A stretch of DNA of 43,696 bases, from assembly GCF_900538805.1 (NCBI RefSeq), contig NZ_UPZP01000006.1, forward strand, positions 1 through 43,696, written 5' to 3'. Positions 1-7,568 of the stretch are shown here, piece after piece. The DNA comes from an uncultured Dialister sp. (lineage in GTDB: Bacteria > Bacillota > Negativicutes > Veillonellales > Dialisteraceae). Both the position numbers and the translations under genes were made by a program. The notes beneath the pieces are model-generated. The model saw only the letters and a program-made list of their open reading frames with translations. It was not told the origin of the DNA and searched no databases. Each line of letters begins with the position of its first letter. Position 1 is the stretch's first letter.

Positions 1-1037
1 AACTGGCTGGCGAATACGCTGACGAACTGGCTAACCTGGGCGTTCGCGTTTCCAACCTGGAAAAGAAAGTCGGCAACCTCTACTGGTCCGGCGATGCTCG
101 TATGCGTTACCAGGATTTCAGCAATAAGGACAGAGCTGATAGCTGGAACGGCCGTATGCGTATCAATGTGAAGGGTCAGGTTAATGACTCTACCTATGTA
201 CAGGGCCGTCTTGATTCCAATATGGATTTCAAAGGTGACCAGACTGCTTCCACATCTATGGGACAGATTTTTGTAAATCATAACTTTGGCAAAGATGTAT
301 CTGTACGTCTTGGCCGCCAGCCTATCGCATTTGGCGACCAGGGTGGCTGGCTCTATGGCGATTCTACTGGCTACGATGGAGCTCAGATTGCTTACAATAA
401 TGGCAAGCTGTCTCTTGCAACTGGCTTTGGTCAGTTTAACGCTAGTGACTATGATGGCAATGCTGTTACTCAGGCCGACCTCACTAGCCTGAAATCCACA
501 GATTTCTATTTTGCAAAAGCTGCTTATGACTTCAACTTTGCAAAACTGGGTGCTGATTACATTAAGTTCCAGGGCCATGATTACAAAGATGACGGAGTTG
601 CAAATCCTGAACTCTATGGCGTAAACCTGACCATTCCGGTTCAGCAGTTCAATGTATTTGGCGAATACTGGAAAGATACCACAGCTGATGATTATGATAC
701 CGCTTGGAACGCTGGCCTCTCCTATGGCGCAGCTAACTGGAAGAAACCGGGCACCTGGGATCTCTCCGTTGCATACAACAAAGTTGATGCAGGCGTATTC
801 TTCGGCGGCACTGGCCTGCAGACCGATGTTCTGAGCAACCTGACTGGTGCATATAAGAAGGATACTTATACATATGGCGAAGCCAACAGAGTTAAATTCT
901 GGAATGCTATTGCTAATGTAACCCTTCAGAAGAACGTACAGCTCCATGCTGAATATGCATTCAACGTAAAGACCGAAGGCGAAGATGCTCAGGATGCAGA
1001 CGATGCTTGGACCGTTTCCCTGAACTACAAATTCTAA
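1..1037 (+). CDS. OmpM-type outer-membrane porin, C-terminal part (5' end outside window)
   Basis: The reading frame is open from the left edge (codons start at base 3), so the N-terminus is missing. The first visible residues (LAGEYADELANLGVRVSNLE) look like the coiled-coil linker that follows the SLH domain in Negativicutes OmpM porins. After it come about 310 residues of alternating polar/aromatic beta strands (VKGQVNDSTYVQGRLDSN, VSVRLGRQPIAFGDQG) ending in SLNYKF; a terminal Phe is the usual outer-membrane barrel signal. Family role: trimeric porin that also tethers the outer membrane to peptidoglycan through its SLH domain. The SLH domain and signal peptide are not visible here, so the tether part is inferred. 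A strong terminator follows 38 bases after the stop. Confidence 0.85.
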   Translation, partial: LAGEYADELANLGVRVSNLEKKVGNLYWSGDARMRYQDFSNKDRADSWNGRMRINVKGQVNDSTYVQGRLDSNMDFKGDQTASTSMGQIFVNHNFGKDVSVRLGRQPIAFGDQGGWLYGDSTGYDGAQIAYNNGKLSLATGFGQFNASDYDGNAVTQADLTSLKSTDFYFAKAAYDFNFAKLGADYIKFQGHDYKDDGVANPELYGVNLTIPVQQFNVFGEYWKDTTADDYDTAWNAGLSYGAANWKKPGTWDLSVAYNKVDAGVFFGGTGLQTDVLSNLTGAYKKDTYTYGEANRVKFWNAIANVTLQKNVQLHAEYAFNVKTEGEDAQDADDAWTVSLNYKF

Positions 1038-1075
1038 TTTCTGAAAAGAAAAGAGAATTTAGTTTCATAAACAAG

Positions 1076-1107
1076 AAAGAAGCTCTCGAAAGAGGGCTTC
1101 TTTTTTT
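1076..1107 (+). terminator. Rho-independent terminator of the porin gene
   Basis: A 9-bp stem (GAAGCTCTC / GAGGGCTTC, one G-T pair) with a GAAA loop is followed by seven T residues. Confidence 0.9.
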
Positions 1108-1636
1108 GCGCCGCTTTCTGTGGAGTCTTGGGAGGCGGGGAACACATAAGGAAAATTGTAAATGGTAAATTGTAAATGGTAAATGAAGGTGGGCGCCTGC
1201 GGCGCCAGTATGAATAAAAGGGGAACGGCTCAAACCCTTGCGTCCCTCAAGGGGAAACGAGGAATGGAGGCAGGAGATAGTGAGCCATATACTCTTTGCA
1301 CCATCCTTTGAACCCTCTGAACCCTTGTGAACACTTTTCACTAAAATGAGATAACTTGTCCCACCCACGGATTATATAAGCAGAGAGGCGAAAAGACCTG
1401 GCAAAAGTCCTTCATCATCCCGCGAAGCGCTCTATCCATGGAAGCGGGAAAGTAAGGAACGGAGCTATTCATGAATTTCACCTCTCCGGCGCGCCGAAAA
1501 ACTCTATAAAAACTCCTGAAGATGACCTGCTAGACATCCTGGTGGCAATATAGCGTACTTTTTCTTCTTTGACGACACAGGCATTCCGTCTCAGCGGCTA
1601 CCCCTGGCCGATTCACTGAAGAAGGTAACCTTGAGG

Positions 1637-1677
1637 CCCTACCGCGCATCAGCATGGGAAGAATCAGGAGTTTTTGT
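1637..1677. repeat. 41-bp dispersed repeat, copy 1
   Basis: This 41-base stretch is identical at about 35 positions to 3539-3579. Both contain GAATCAGGAGTTTTTGT, and both lie in gene-free DNA on either side of the Rpn-family gene. Function unknown. Confidence 0.7.
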
Positions 1678-1696
1678 GATGAATGAAAAGGAAAAG

Positions 1697-1719
1697 GACC
1701 GGCTCTCCGGTCTTTTTTT
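1697..1719 (+). terminator. Orphan rho-independent terminator
   Basis: Perfect 6-bp stem GACCGG / CCGGTC with a CTCT loop and a seven-T tail. No gene ends just upstream, so it is either left over from a lost gene or closes an unrecognised small transcript. A weaker A/T-rich hairpin (stem 1766-1774 with 1782-1790) follows. Confidence 0.65.
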
Positions 1720-2334
1720 ATGCCTGAAATTTCCTACATACAGGGAACTTTCCGGAAAAGCAAAAAAATTCCGACTGATAATCGGAATTTTTGAGAAAAA
1801 GCAATTTTTATAGGATATAGGTGGAAAAATAATAAAGGCACGAAAAGCGTTGAGACCATACGATTCCTGCACCATTCCGGCGGCTCCTCCTTTGGTGGCT
1901 GGCGCCACCACCTTTGCCCCGGCTTTGCCGGGGGCACTATGGGCACTGGGCATTTCGGTCAATTGGGTTTTATGGAAGTTACGGCGAGAAAACCATACAA
2001 CCGGGCGAAGCCCGGCTGGCATGTTTTTCAGCTCGACAGGGCGGTTTTAAGGTTTTATAAAAACTTGCGCCCGCAGGGCGCCACCACCATCCTTTGAACC
2101 TTTTGAACCCTCTGCACCCTCTGAACCTTCACGCCGCAGGCGTGTCAGATGGCGCTACCACCACCCTCTGAACCTTATCAATCCTAACGCCCAGCGGGCG
2201 TGTCCATAAAGGCGGCCGTAACCCTCGGGGCAGAGCCCCGTCAACCTTCCCCTTCTGAACCCTCTAAACCTTTAGAAATCAGTTCTTTCCTTTTCAAGAT
2301 CTTATGATAAAATGAAGGTAAAGGAGGTGGTGTA

Positions 2335-3351
2335 ATGGACTACGACACCGTAGATGACATCTATCTGGCCGGTAAGAATCCGGAATATGACGCGGCGGCG
2401 AAGAAACTGCTTTCCAGTAAGAAGATACTAGCCTGGATTCTGAAGTACTGTGTGGAAGAATTCAAGGACTGCCCCATTGTAGACATTCGGGACCGCTATA
2501 TCATAGGTGTACCGGAAACGGCATCAGTGCCGGTGCTGCCCGATGAAACTAATGCAGTTGCCATGGTTGGCACCGACCGGATTTCCGGGGAAAGAAACGA
2601 GGATACCAGCGTCACAGAGGGAAAAGTTACCTTCGATATTCGATTCCGGGCCATCACGCCTCGCAATGAACTGATACAGCTCATTATCAACATCGAGGCC
2701 CAGCGGAGCCGTCGCACACCTTATCCTCTCCTGAAACGGGCCATGTACTACGTGAGCCGCCTCATTTCTTCACAGTACGGCGTGGACTTTGACAAGGCGC
2801 AGTATGGAAAAATCAAGAAAGTCTACAGCATCTGGCTCTGCATGGACGCACCGAACGACAGAGGCGGCATTACCTGCTACCGTATGCAGGAAGTGCCTAA
2901 ATACGGTAATATCCAGACAGACAAAGAAAACTATGACCTGCAGCAGGTGGTCATGGTCTATGTAGCCCACGCTAGAGCCGATATGGAAAATCGCCTGCTG
3001 AATCTGCTGGGAGAACTCCTTGTATCCAAAGACAACGCTAAAATGAAAAAGGCGGAACTGATTAACCATTACGATATTGATTTAAATGATGATGAAGAAA
3101 GGCTGGTGAGAACCATGTGCAACTTGAGCGTAGGATTATATGCAAGAGGCGAAGAGATTGGTTTTGGAAAAGGGGAAAAAAGCGGATTTGCCAAAGGAGA
3201 AAAGAGCGGAATCTTGAAAGGAAGAGAGGAGACCAGTAATGAGATTGTGCTGAATCTCCTGCAGATGCATGTTGGAATGGATTTCATCAAGAAAGCCACA
3301 GGACGTTCGGAAGAGGATATAAAGAAACTGGCAGAAGAAAATCATCTGTAG
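2335..3351 (+). CDS. Rpn-family PD-(D/E)XK nuclease / 'transposase' protein
   Basis: 338 aa; AAAGGAGG sits 8 bases before ATG. The PD-(D/E)XK fold is indicated by D101 (TFDIRF) and by E121-x-Q123 in the strand LIINIEAQ, the E-x-Q variant usual for Rpn/COG5464 proteins, followed by a conserved helix (PYPLLKRAMYYVSRLIS). The family gives DNA cleavage that can promote RecA-independent recombination; many members are annotated as transposases but lack terminal repeats. The C-terminus carries Gly/Lys repeats (GFGKGEKSGFAKGEKSGILKG), a length-variable part in this family. It stands alone. A broken duplicate of its 3' region follows at 3448-3497, next to half of a foldback element, which suggests local rearrangement. 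Cellular role unknown. Confidence 0.85.
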   Translation: MDYDTVDDIYLAGKNPEYDAAAKKLLSSKKILAWILKYCVEEFKDCPIVDIRDRYIIGVPETASVPVLPDETNAVAMVGTDRISGERNEDTSVTEGKVTFDIRFRAITPRNELIQLIINIEAQRSRRTPYPLLKRAMYYVSRLISSQYGVDFDKAQYGKIKKVYSIWLCMDAPNDRGGITCYRMQEVPKYGNIQTDKENYDLQQVVMVYVAHARADMENRLLNLLGELLVSKDNAKMKKAELINHYDIDLNDDEERLVRTMCNLSVGLYARGEEIGFGKGEKSGFAKGEKSGILKGREETSNEIVLNLLQMHVGMDFIKKATGRSEEDIKKLAEENHL

Positions 3352-3368
3352 GTGTAGCGGAAAAGGCT

Positions 3369-3449
3369 AGGGAAGCACTGATTAATTTGCAGAATCGAAT
3401 TTCATAAGTGTTTTTATTCAATCGACCTCATAAGCCTCCTTAAATAGCT
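3369..3449 (-). repeat. Foldback (MITE-like) element, half copy, inverted
   Basis: Starts AGGGAAGCACTGATT and follows the reverse complement of the element at 5207-5369 for about 80 bases, up to TTAAATAGCT, where similarity stops abruptly. The other terminal repeat is missing. The breakpoint coincides with the start of the duplicated Rpn-gene fragment. Confidence 0.85.
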
Positions 3450-3497
3450 GATGAGAACTATGTGCAGTCTGAGTGTAGGGATTATATGAAAGAGGAA
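3448..3497 (+). pseudogene. Broken duplicate of the Rpn gene's 3' region
   Basis: The stretch beginning CTGATGAGAACTATGTGCAG matches 3103-3152 inside the Rpn gene (residues LVRTMCNLSVGLYARGEE). An extra G after GTAGG shifts the frame and a stop follows at once, so it cannot be coding. It is fused to the half foldback element, so the piece was either copied in or survives from a deleted second Rpn gene. Confidence 0.75.
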
Positions 3498-3538
3498 AAA
3501 AGGCTGCCTTCCTCATGGCAGAGCCACCATCCTCTGAA

Positions 3539-3579
3539 CCCTACCGGATAGCAGCATGGAACGAATCAGGAGTTTTTGT
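3539..3579. repeat. 41-bp dispersed repeat, copy 2
   Basis: Partner of 1637-1677 (about 35 of 41 bases identical). It directly follows a CCATCCTCTGAACC tract and lies about 30 bases before the promoter at 3609. Confidence 0.7.
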
Positions 3580-3608
3580 ACTGCCTCGAAAAAATTTTAA
3601 AAATGAAA

Positions 3609-3637
3609 TTGACAAATTGGAAAAATCAGTATACTAT
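3609..3637 (+). promoter_or_regulatory. Strong sigma-70 promoter for a small transcript or the YkvI leader
   Basis: TTGACA (3609-3614), a 17-base spacer and TACTAT (3632-3637); an overlapping TATACT at 3630 gives a 15-base spacing. Transcription would start near 3643-3645. Confidence 0.7.
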
Positions 3638-3642
3638 GTGCA

Positions 3643-3767
3643 TATAGATTCAGAGATGCGGCTGCTGCCGTACTCCTTTGGGAGCGCTGCCCTGCGTTAT
3701 GGGTGCCCGGTGTGTCCGGGAGGCGGAAACGAATTTGCCCCTGTCCTGTAAAGGACGGGGGCTTTTT
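3643..3767 (+). ncRNA. Candidate ~125-nt small RNA or attenuated leader
   Basis: A good promoter at 3609-3637 and a very strong terminator at 3737-3767 bracket this segment, which has no credible reading frame. Between them are compact hairpins (CCCGG-tgtgt-CCGGG near 3708, CTCC-ttt-GGGAG near 3675). I do not recognise it as SRP RNA, 6S RNA, tmRNA or a riboswitch class; in particular the SRP core and T-box motifs are absent. It could be a free-standing sRNA or a transcription attenuator for the YkvI-family gene starting about 200 bases further on. Confidence 0.45.
3737..3767 (+). terminator. Strong terminator of the small transcript
   Basis: A 10-bp stem (GCCCCTGTCC / GGACGGGGGC, one wobble) with loop TGTAAA is followed by five T residues. 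Confidence 0.85.
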
Positions 3768-3873
3768 GTCTCCTGCGGGCTGTTTGGAAGTAAGGGAGGA
3801 AATGGAAAAAAGAAGGAAATGGAAAAAAGAAGGAAATGAGGAAAGGGAAGATGATTATTTTTCGCTAAGTTGT

Positions 3874-3922
3874 GAAAGCGGCGGGCTCCATGCATCAGAG
3901 GGCAGAAGCCTCTGCCGCTTTC
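3874..3922 (+). promoter_or_regulatory. Structured leader hairpin upstream of the YkvI-family gene
   Basis: A 9-bp perfect outer stem (GAAAGCGGC at 3874-3882, GCCGCTTTC at 3914-3922) encloses an inner hairpin (AGAGG...CCTCT). It ends about 40 bases before the start codon and has no T-run. It could be a regulatory RNA element; no known class is recognised. Upstream, near 3798-3840, is a purine-rich direct repeat GGAAATGGAAAAAAGAA (two copies). Confidence 0.4.
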
Positions 3923-3963
3923 GGAGAAGCAGGGGGACTCTTCCTGCATAGGGAGGAAAAAGT

Positions 3964-5154
3964 ATGGAAAAAGGAAGTTCTTTCGGAAAGGCCATGTCCC
4001 GGTATGTGCTGCCGGGCATCATTCTCCAGTCTGTCCTTATTGGCGGCGGCTATGCCACGGGCCGTGAAATCGTGGAGTACGGAGCCAAGTACGGCGCCAT
4101 GGGATGGCTGTCGGGATTTGCGTCTTTTATCGGGTTTTCACTGATGGCCATTCTTTCTTTTGAAATGGTCCGTCTGTTTAAACTTTATGATTTCAAATCG
4201 CTGCTGAAATCTTTAATCGGTCCTTTTTACCGCCTCTTTGATGTGGTGTATATTATGCTCATGCTCATCATCATCGCCGTCATGTCGTCGGCCACCGGCG
4301 CCATTGTGGAGCAGATGACAGGGCTCAATTACTGGGTAGGCGTATCGGTGATTACGGTAGTAGTGGGCATCCTCAATTTTTATGGCGAGAAAATCATCGC
4401 CTGCTTTGAGTCCGTAGGAACGGTGCTTCTGTATATCGGCTATATCAGCTTTTCCGCCCTTGTCATTTTCCAGGGCAGCGGTCATATTTCCCAGGTCATG
4501 AATACAGGGGACATCTCCTTCACCCCTGATGTGACCGTGCTTTCCGCACTCTGGACGGGCATTCTCTATGTGGGCTACAATCTGGTAGTATTCCCTGCAT
4601 CTTTCTTCACCATCAAGGAACAGACCAATACCAGGCAGTCCGTCATCGGCGGTCTCATTGCCGGCCTCCTCATGACTATTCCCTGGTTCATGACCTATTT
4701 CGCCATCATGGCCTTCTATCCTGATACCTCCGTGCTGGCAGCACCGGTGCCCTGGCTGGTGATGATGACTGCCGACAAGGCCCCGTCCTGGCTCTTCCTC
4801 TTCTTCGGCCTTGTCATGGGCTGGACCCTCATTGAAACGGCTACCGGTATGATTCATGCCATGCTGGGGCGCATCGATAAAGGCCTTGCAGACAGCGGCC
4901 GTCCGGCCATGGCCCGCTCAAGGAGAGCCGTACTGACCATCGCCATCCTGGCCGCCTCTGCCGTGCTGGCCAAGTTCGGCATCATCGACCTCATTGCCAA
5001 AGGCTACAACGCTCTGTCCTACGCTATTATCGTCCTACTCCTGGTTCCCCTCCTTACGGTGGGACTGTATAAAATCGTGAAAAGGGAAAGAGAAATCAGA
5101 AAGAGCGAAGAAACGGTGGAAACAGAAGAGCCATCGGTGGCAGTGCATATGTAA
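3964..5154 (+). CDS. YkvI-family integral membrane protein (probable transporter)
   Basis: 396 aa, GGGAGG 9 bases before ATG. The N-terminal signature IGGGYATGREIVEYGAKYG at residues 26-44 and the ~10-11 hydrophobic segments are typical of YkvI, a distant relative of the APC/LeuT-fold amino-acid transporters. The Gly-rich first helix is where such transporters bind sodium or substrate. The tail (KIVKREREIRKSEE...) is charged and cytoplasmic. The substrate is not known for the family and nothing here decides it. It is monocistronic, with a leader that may be structured (3874-3922) and a perfect terminator 6 bases after the stop. Confidence 0.8.
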   Translation: MEKGSSFGKAMSRYVLPGIILQSVLIGGGYATGREIVEYGAKYGAMGWLSGFASFIGFSLMAILSFEMVRLFKLYDFKSLLKSLIGPFYRLFDVVYIMLMLIIIAVMSSATGAIVEQMTGLNYWVGVSVITVVVGILNFYGEKIIACFESVGTVLLYIGYISFSALVIFQGSGHISQVMNTGDISFTPDVTVLSALWTGILYVGYNLVVFPASFFTIKEQTNTRQSVIGGLIAGLLMTIPWFMTYFAIMAFYPDTSVLAAPVPWLVMMTADKAPSWLFLFFGLVMGWTLIETATGMIHAMLGRIDKGLADSGRPAMARSRRAVLTIAILAASAVLAKFGIIDLIAKGYNALSYAIIVLLLVPLLTVGLYKIVKREREIRKSEETVETEEPSVAVHM

Positions 5155-5160
5155 GATAAA

Positions 5161-5190
5161 AAGCACCGGTCGAAGGGCCGGTGCTTTTTT
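5161..5190 (+). terminator. Terminator of the YkvI-family gene
   Basis: Perfect 9-bp stem AAGCACCGG / CCGGTGCTT followed by a T-run. A foldback element begins 17 bases further on. Confidence 0.9.
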
Positions 5191-5206
5191 GATGCCGGAA
5201 ATTTCT

Positions 5207-5369
5207 AGGGAAGCGCTGATTAAATCGTTATCGGATTTCATTCTTGTATTTTTTATTCAACGCAAGGAATCAGTCGACGCGAATAGCGAGCTATTTAAGG
5301 AGACTGATGAGGTCGATTGGATAAAAATACATATGAAATTCGATTCTGCGAATGAATCAGTGCTTCCCT
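5207..5369 (+). repeat. Foldback (MITE-like) element, full copy 1
   Basis: 163 bp bounded by AGGGAAGCGCTGATT and its near-complement AATCAGTGCTTCCCT. The two halves align along most of their length (shared ATTTCAT, TGTATTTTT and AATCAGTC blocks), so the whole element folds into one long imperfect hairpin with a perfect AATAGC-ga-GCTATT tip. There is no reading frame. The sequence is nearly identical to 23644-23806. Both full copies lie just behind a transcription terminator. Confidence 0.9.
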
Positions 5370-5372
5370 AAA

Positions 5373-5710
5373 GTAGAGCAGGCCGCCGTTTGGCGGTCAG
5401 AATGGTCATGGAGTATCATACCGGTACTCTGCCTCGTACACCCTTTTGCCGCTCCGCGGCACTTTCCCTCAAGGGAAAACGAGGGAGAGCGGTGCTGCCC
5501 CTTGCGTCTCTTTTTGCGAAGAGGGAACACGCCGTGAAATCTTGCGTCCCCTTGAGGGGAAGAGGGCCACGAAGTGGCGAAGGGGTGCTGGAGGGTAAGA
5601 ACCGGGAAGATGCACTAAGGTAAAGCAGGCCGCCGTTTGGCGGGCAGATTGGCAATGGAGTTTCATATCGATGCCCCGCCTTGTACACCCTTTGTCGCTT
5701 CGCGGCGTTC
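5373..5710 (+). repeat. Two diverged ~85-bp direct repeats
   Basis: 5373-5460 and 5621-5710 both begin GTA(G/A)AGCAGGCCGCCGTTTGG and continue through ...TGTACACCC or CGTACACCC to a GC hairpin (CCGC-tccg-CGGC). Between them 5551-5589 carries the block GAGGGCCACGAAGTGGCG, which recurs at 32601-32625. No gene is recognised. Confidence 0.65.
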
Positions 5711-6054
5711 GCCCCGGTGGGAAGCGTGTCACTTGATTCTCAGTCGCCTTTGGCTCCCTACGAATCAAGTTCCCTTGCCACCTCAAGGGGAAACAAGACT
5801 GAGCGGCGCTAACTCTTGCCACTCTGCTTCGCGGTGGGACTATGGACGCTGGATATTATAGTCAATTTGTGATTATGACAGGCGGGTTTTAAGGTTTAAT
5901 CAAAAGAGGCGCCTTTTTCATTGTAAGGGGGCCCACCGCTATGGCCGCCGTTAGGCGGCATATAAAAATAACGCCCGCAATGCGGGCGTTTCCTTCCCCT
6001 CTGAACCCTTTGAACCTTCTGCACCCTCTGAACCCGGGGGCGCTCTGCGCCCCC
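5711..6054. other. Repeat-rich intergenic stretch behind the exonuclease gene
   Basis: 5830-5900 resembles 1930-2060 (shared ACTATG..C.CTGG and GGTTTTAAGGTTT blocks). It is followed by triloop GC hairpins (GCCGCC-gtta-GGCGGC near 5944, CGCCCGC-aat-GCGGGCG near 5971), a CCTCTGAACCCTTTGAACC tract (5997-6033) and GGGGGCGC-tct-GCGCCCCC near 6035. The last hairpin sits just past the minus-strand exonuclease stop and may act as its terminator, although it lacks a T-run. Confidence 0.55.
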
Positions 6055-6639
6055 TTATGTAGCCAGTTTCCTTTCTCCTCTTTTCACGGCGAACCGTTTC
6101 AAGGGCTGGCCGGTTTCTTTCATGAGGGCTTCCACCGAGGGGAGGGCGGTCTGTTCCAGGGCCTTCCGGACGATGTATTCGCAGGCTCTGGCGTCGTCCA
6201 GGGCCTGGTGGTGGTTGAAGGAAAAGCCCAGGTTTTCTGCCACGGTGTTGAGTTTGTGGTTTTCCATGTCTTTCCACAGTTTCCGGGAGAGGATGACGGT
6301 GTCTCCGTAGCGGAAGTGGATGTCCGGCAGGTGGTAGGTGTCCAGGGTGGAGGCGAGGACGCCCATGTCGAAGCGGGCGTTGTGGGCAAAGACGATGGTG
6401 CCTTCCAGCCGCTTGGCGATTTCGTCCCAGAAGTAGGGGAACGGTTCTTCACCTGCCACGTCTTCGGGGTGGATGCCGTTCACTTTCATACATCCGGCGT
6501 CAAATTTCAATGTAAGGGGGCGGATGAGGTGGTACCATTCATCGATGACCTTACTCCCGTCGCTTACAACGATGCCCAGGGAGCAGGCGTTGGCGGGGCC
6601 CCAGTAGGCGGTTTCAAAGTCGATGGCCGCGTATTTCAT
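6055..6639 (-). CDS. DEDDh 3'-5' exonuclease (DnaQ / Pol III epsilon-like)
   Basis: 194 aa, counting from the ATG that follows AAAGGAGAACCT; an in-frame ATG 14 codons upstream lacks a ribosome site. Exo I is D7-F-E9 (AAIDFETA), Exo II is D91 in FAHNARFD, and Exo III is H144...D149 (HHQALDDA), so all DEDDh metal ligands are present. Such stand-alone proteins remove nucleotides from 3' ends in repair, proofreading or RNA turnover. No polymerase domain or beta-clamp motif is obvious. It lies 10 bases after the B3/B4-domain gene, so the two are probably co-transcribed. Confidence 0.85.
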   Translation of the reverse strand: MKYAAIDFETAYWGPANACSLGIVVSDGSKVIDEWYHLIRPLTLKFDAGCMKVNGIHPEDVAGEEPFPYFWDEIAKRLEGTIVFAHNARFDMGVLASTLDTYHLPDIHFRYGDTVILSRKLWKDMENHKLNTVAENLGFSFNHHQALDDARACEYIVRKALEQTALPSVEALMKETGQPLKRFAVKRGERKLAT

Positions 6640-6649
6640 AGGTTCTCCT

Positions 6650-7387
6650 TTAGATGGAAGCGGTGAATTCATGGGTGCCATCTTCCAGCCAGCCCACTTC
6701 CACGGAGCGGTCGAAGGCGGATTTCATGCGGCGGGCCAGTTCGTTTCTGGCGGCTGCCACTTTTTTGCGGTTTGGCGCAAAGCCGGTGATGAGAATGAGG
6801 ATGTTTTCGGAGTTTTCGTCCACTTTTCCGGCAGTGCCGTCTTCGCAGTACCAGTGGCGGACGGCGGTTTTATCTCCCAGGGATACCACCCATTCGCCGT
6901 CTTTCTGATGGATGGTAAGGGGCGCCTTCCGGTCGCCCATGTCGAAGGCGTGGATGTCTACGTGGAATTTGAGCATGCCGCCCCGTACCATGTCCATGAC
7001 GGGGTTCATGCGGGGGAGCACGTCGGAGCCTGCCAGTTCGTCAAGGCTGGCGGCTTTGGGCTGGGAGAGGATTTCGTAGTCGTCTCCTGCTTTGGCTTCT
7101 TCTTCCTCTTCCATGCCCAGTTCTTTCTTGTATTCTTTGAAGAGGGAGGAAATGGCGGTGGTGCCTTTCATATGAAGATGGGCCAGGGCGTCGTCGTAGC
7201 GTTTGATTTCTCCGTCTGCCATGGCAGGGTTCATCTTGAGGAGAAGGTTGGCTTCGGTGCAGCAGCGGCGGCGGAAGGCTTCGGCTTCCAGGTTCACGCC
7301 CCGGTTGTCCACGGCGCGGATGGCCAGGATGCCTACGCACAGGCCGGGAATGGTATCAAATAAAGCGTCATCATAAGTTACTTTCAT
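6650..7387 (-). CDS. B3/B4 tRNA-binding-domain protein
   Basis: 245 aa from the ATG preceded by GGAGG at 9 bases; an ATG seven codons earlier has no ribosome site. The protein resembles the B3/B4 domain of the phenylalanyl-tRNA synthetase beta chain occurring alone (GLCVGILAIRAVDNRG, RRCCTEANLLLK, GGMLKFHVDIHAFD, AVRHWYCEDG). In the synthetase this domain hydrolyses mischarged tRNA; free-standing members are proposed to edit aminoacyl-tRNA or related compounds, but their substrate here is unknown. First gene of a two-gene minus-strand unit with the exonuclease. A -10-like TATAAT (minus strand, 7417-7422) abuts an 8-bp repeat array that occupies the expected -35 position. Confidence 0.75.
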   Translation of the reverse strand: MKVTYDDALFDTIPGLCVGILAIRAVDNRGVNLEAEAFRRRCCTEANLLLKMNPAMADGEIKRYDDALAHLHMKGTTAISSLFKEYKKELGMEEEEEAKAGDDYEILSQPKAASLDELAGSDVLPRMNPVMDMVRGGMLKFHVDIHAFDMGDRKAPLTIHQKDGEWVVSLGDKTAVRHWYCEDGTAGKVDENSENILILITGFAPNRKKVAAARNELARRMKSAFDRSVEVGWLEDGTHEFTASI

Positions 7388-7430
7388 TTTACAAAACCTC
7401 CGTTTCATACAGGAATATTATATCATATGA

Positions 7431-7568
7431 TAGTGGGCTGGTGGGCTGGTGGGCTGTCGGCTAGTGGGCTGGTGGGCTGGTGGACTAGTGGGTTAGTGGG
7501 CTGGTGGACTGGTGGGCTGGTGAGCTAGTGGACTGGTGGGCTGGTGGGCTGGTGGGCTGTCGGCTGTG
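7431..7568 (+). repeat. Degenerate 8-bp tandem array (TGGGCTGG)
   Basis: About 16 consecutive variants of TGGGCTGG / TGGGCTAG / TGGACTGG in strict 8-base phase. The same unit, mostly as TGAGCTAG, forms a second array at 26989-27068. It starts within 25 bases of the presumed -10 of the minus-strand B3/B4 gene. Confidence 0.85.

Larger units (their letters stand above)
1108..2334. other. 1.2-kb intergenic region made of short repeats
   Basis: No convincing gene. It holds a direct repeat of AAATTGTAAATGGT (about 1154-1183), several perfect GC hairpins with tiny loops (GGCGCC-tgc-GGCGCC near 1191, CCCCGGC-ttt-GCCGGGG near 1918, CCGGGC-gaa-GCCCGG near 2000, GCGCCC-gca-GGGCGC near 2070, CACGCC-gca-GGCGTG near 2131), and tracts of the degenerate 9-mer CCTCTGAAC / CCTTTGAAC (about 1302-1333, 2090-2130, 2160-2185). 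1860-2060 resembles 5820-5900. Short overlapping reading frames around 1500-1680 contain stops and match nothing I recognise; they may be decayed coding sequence. Confidence 0.6.

Noticed and set aside
1500..1680. Decayed coding sequence (fragments such as TPEDDLLDILVAI and FDDTGIPSQRLPLADSL)
   Set aside because: Frames are short, interrupted and match no family I know; not enough to call a pseudogene.
3643..3767. SRP RNA, 6S RNA or a T-box at the small transcript
   Set aside because: The SRP tetraloop/core, the long 6S-like open duplex and the T-box bulge motif are not found.
3703..3951. 82-aa plus-strand reading frame before the YkvI gene
   Set aside because: It begins inside a GC-rich terminator, has no ribosome site and runs through a purine repeat and a hairpin.
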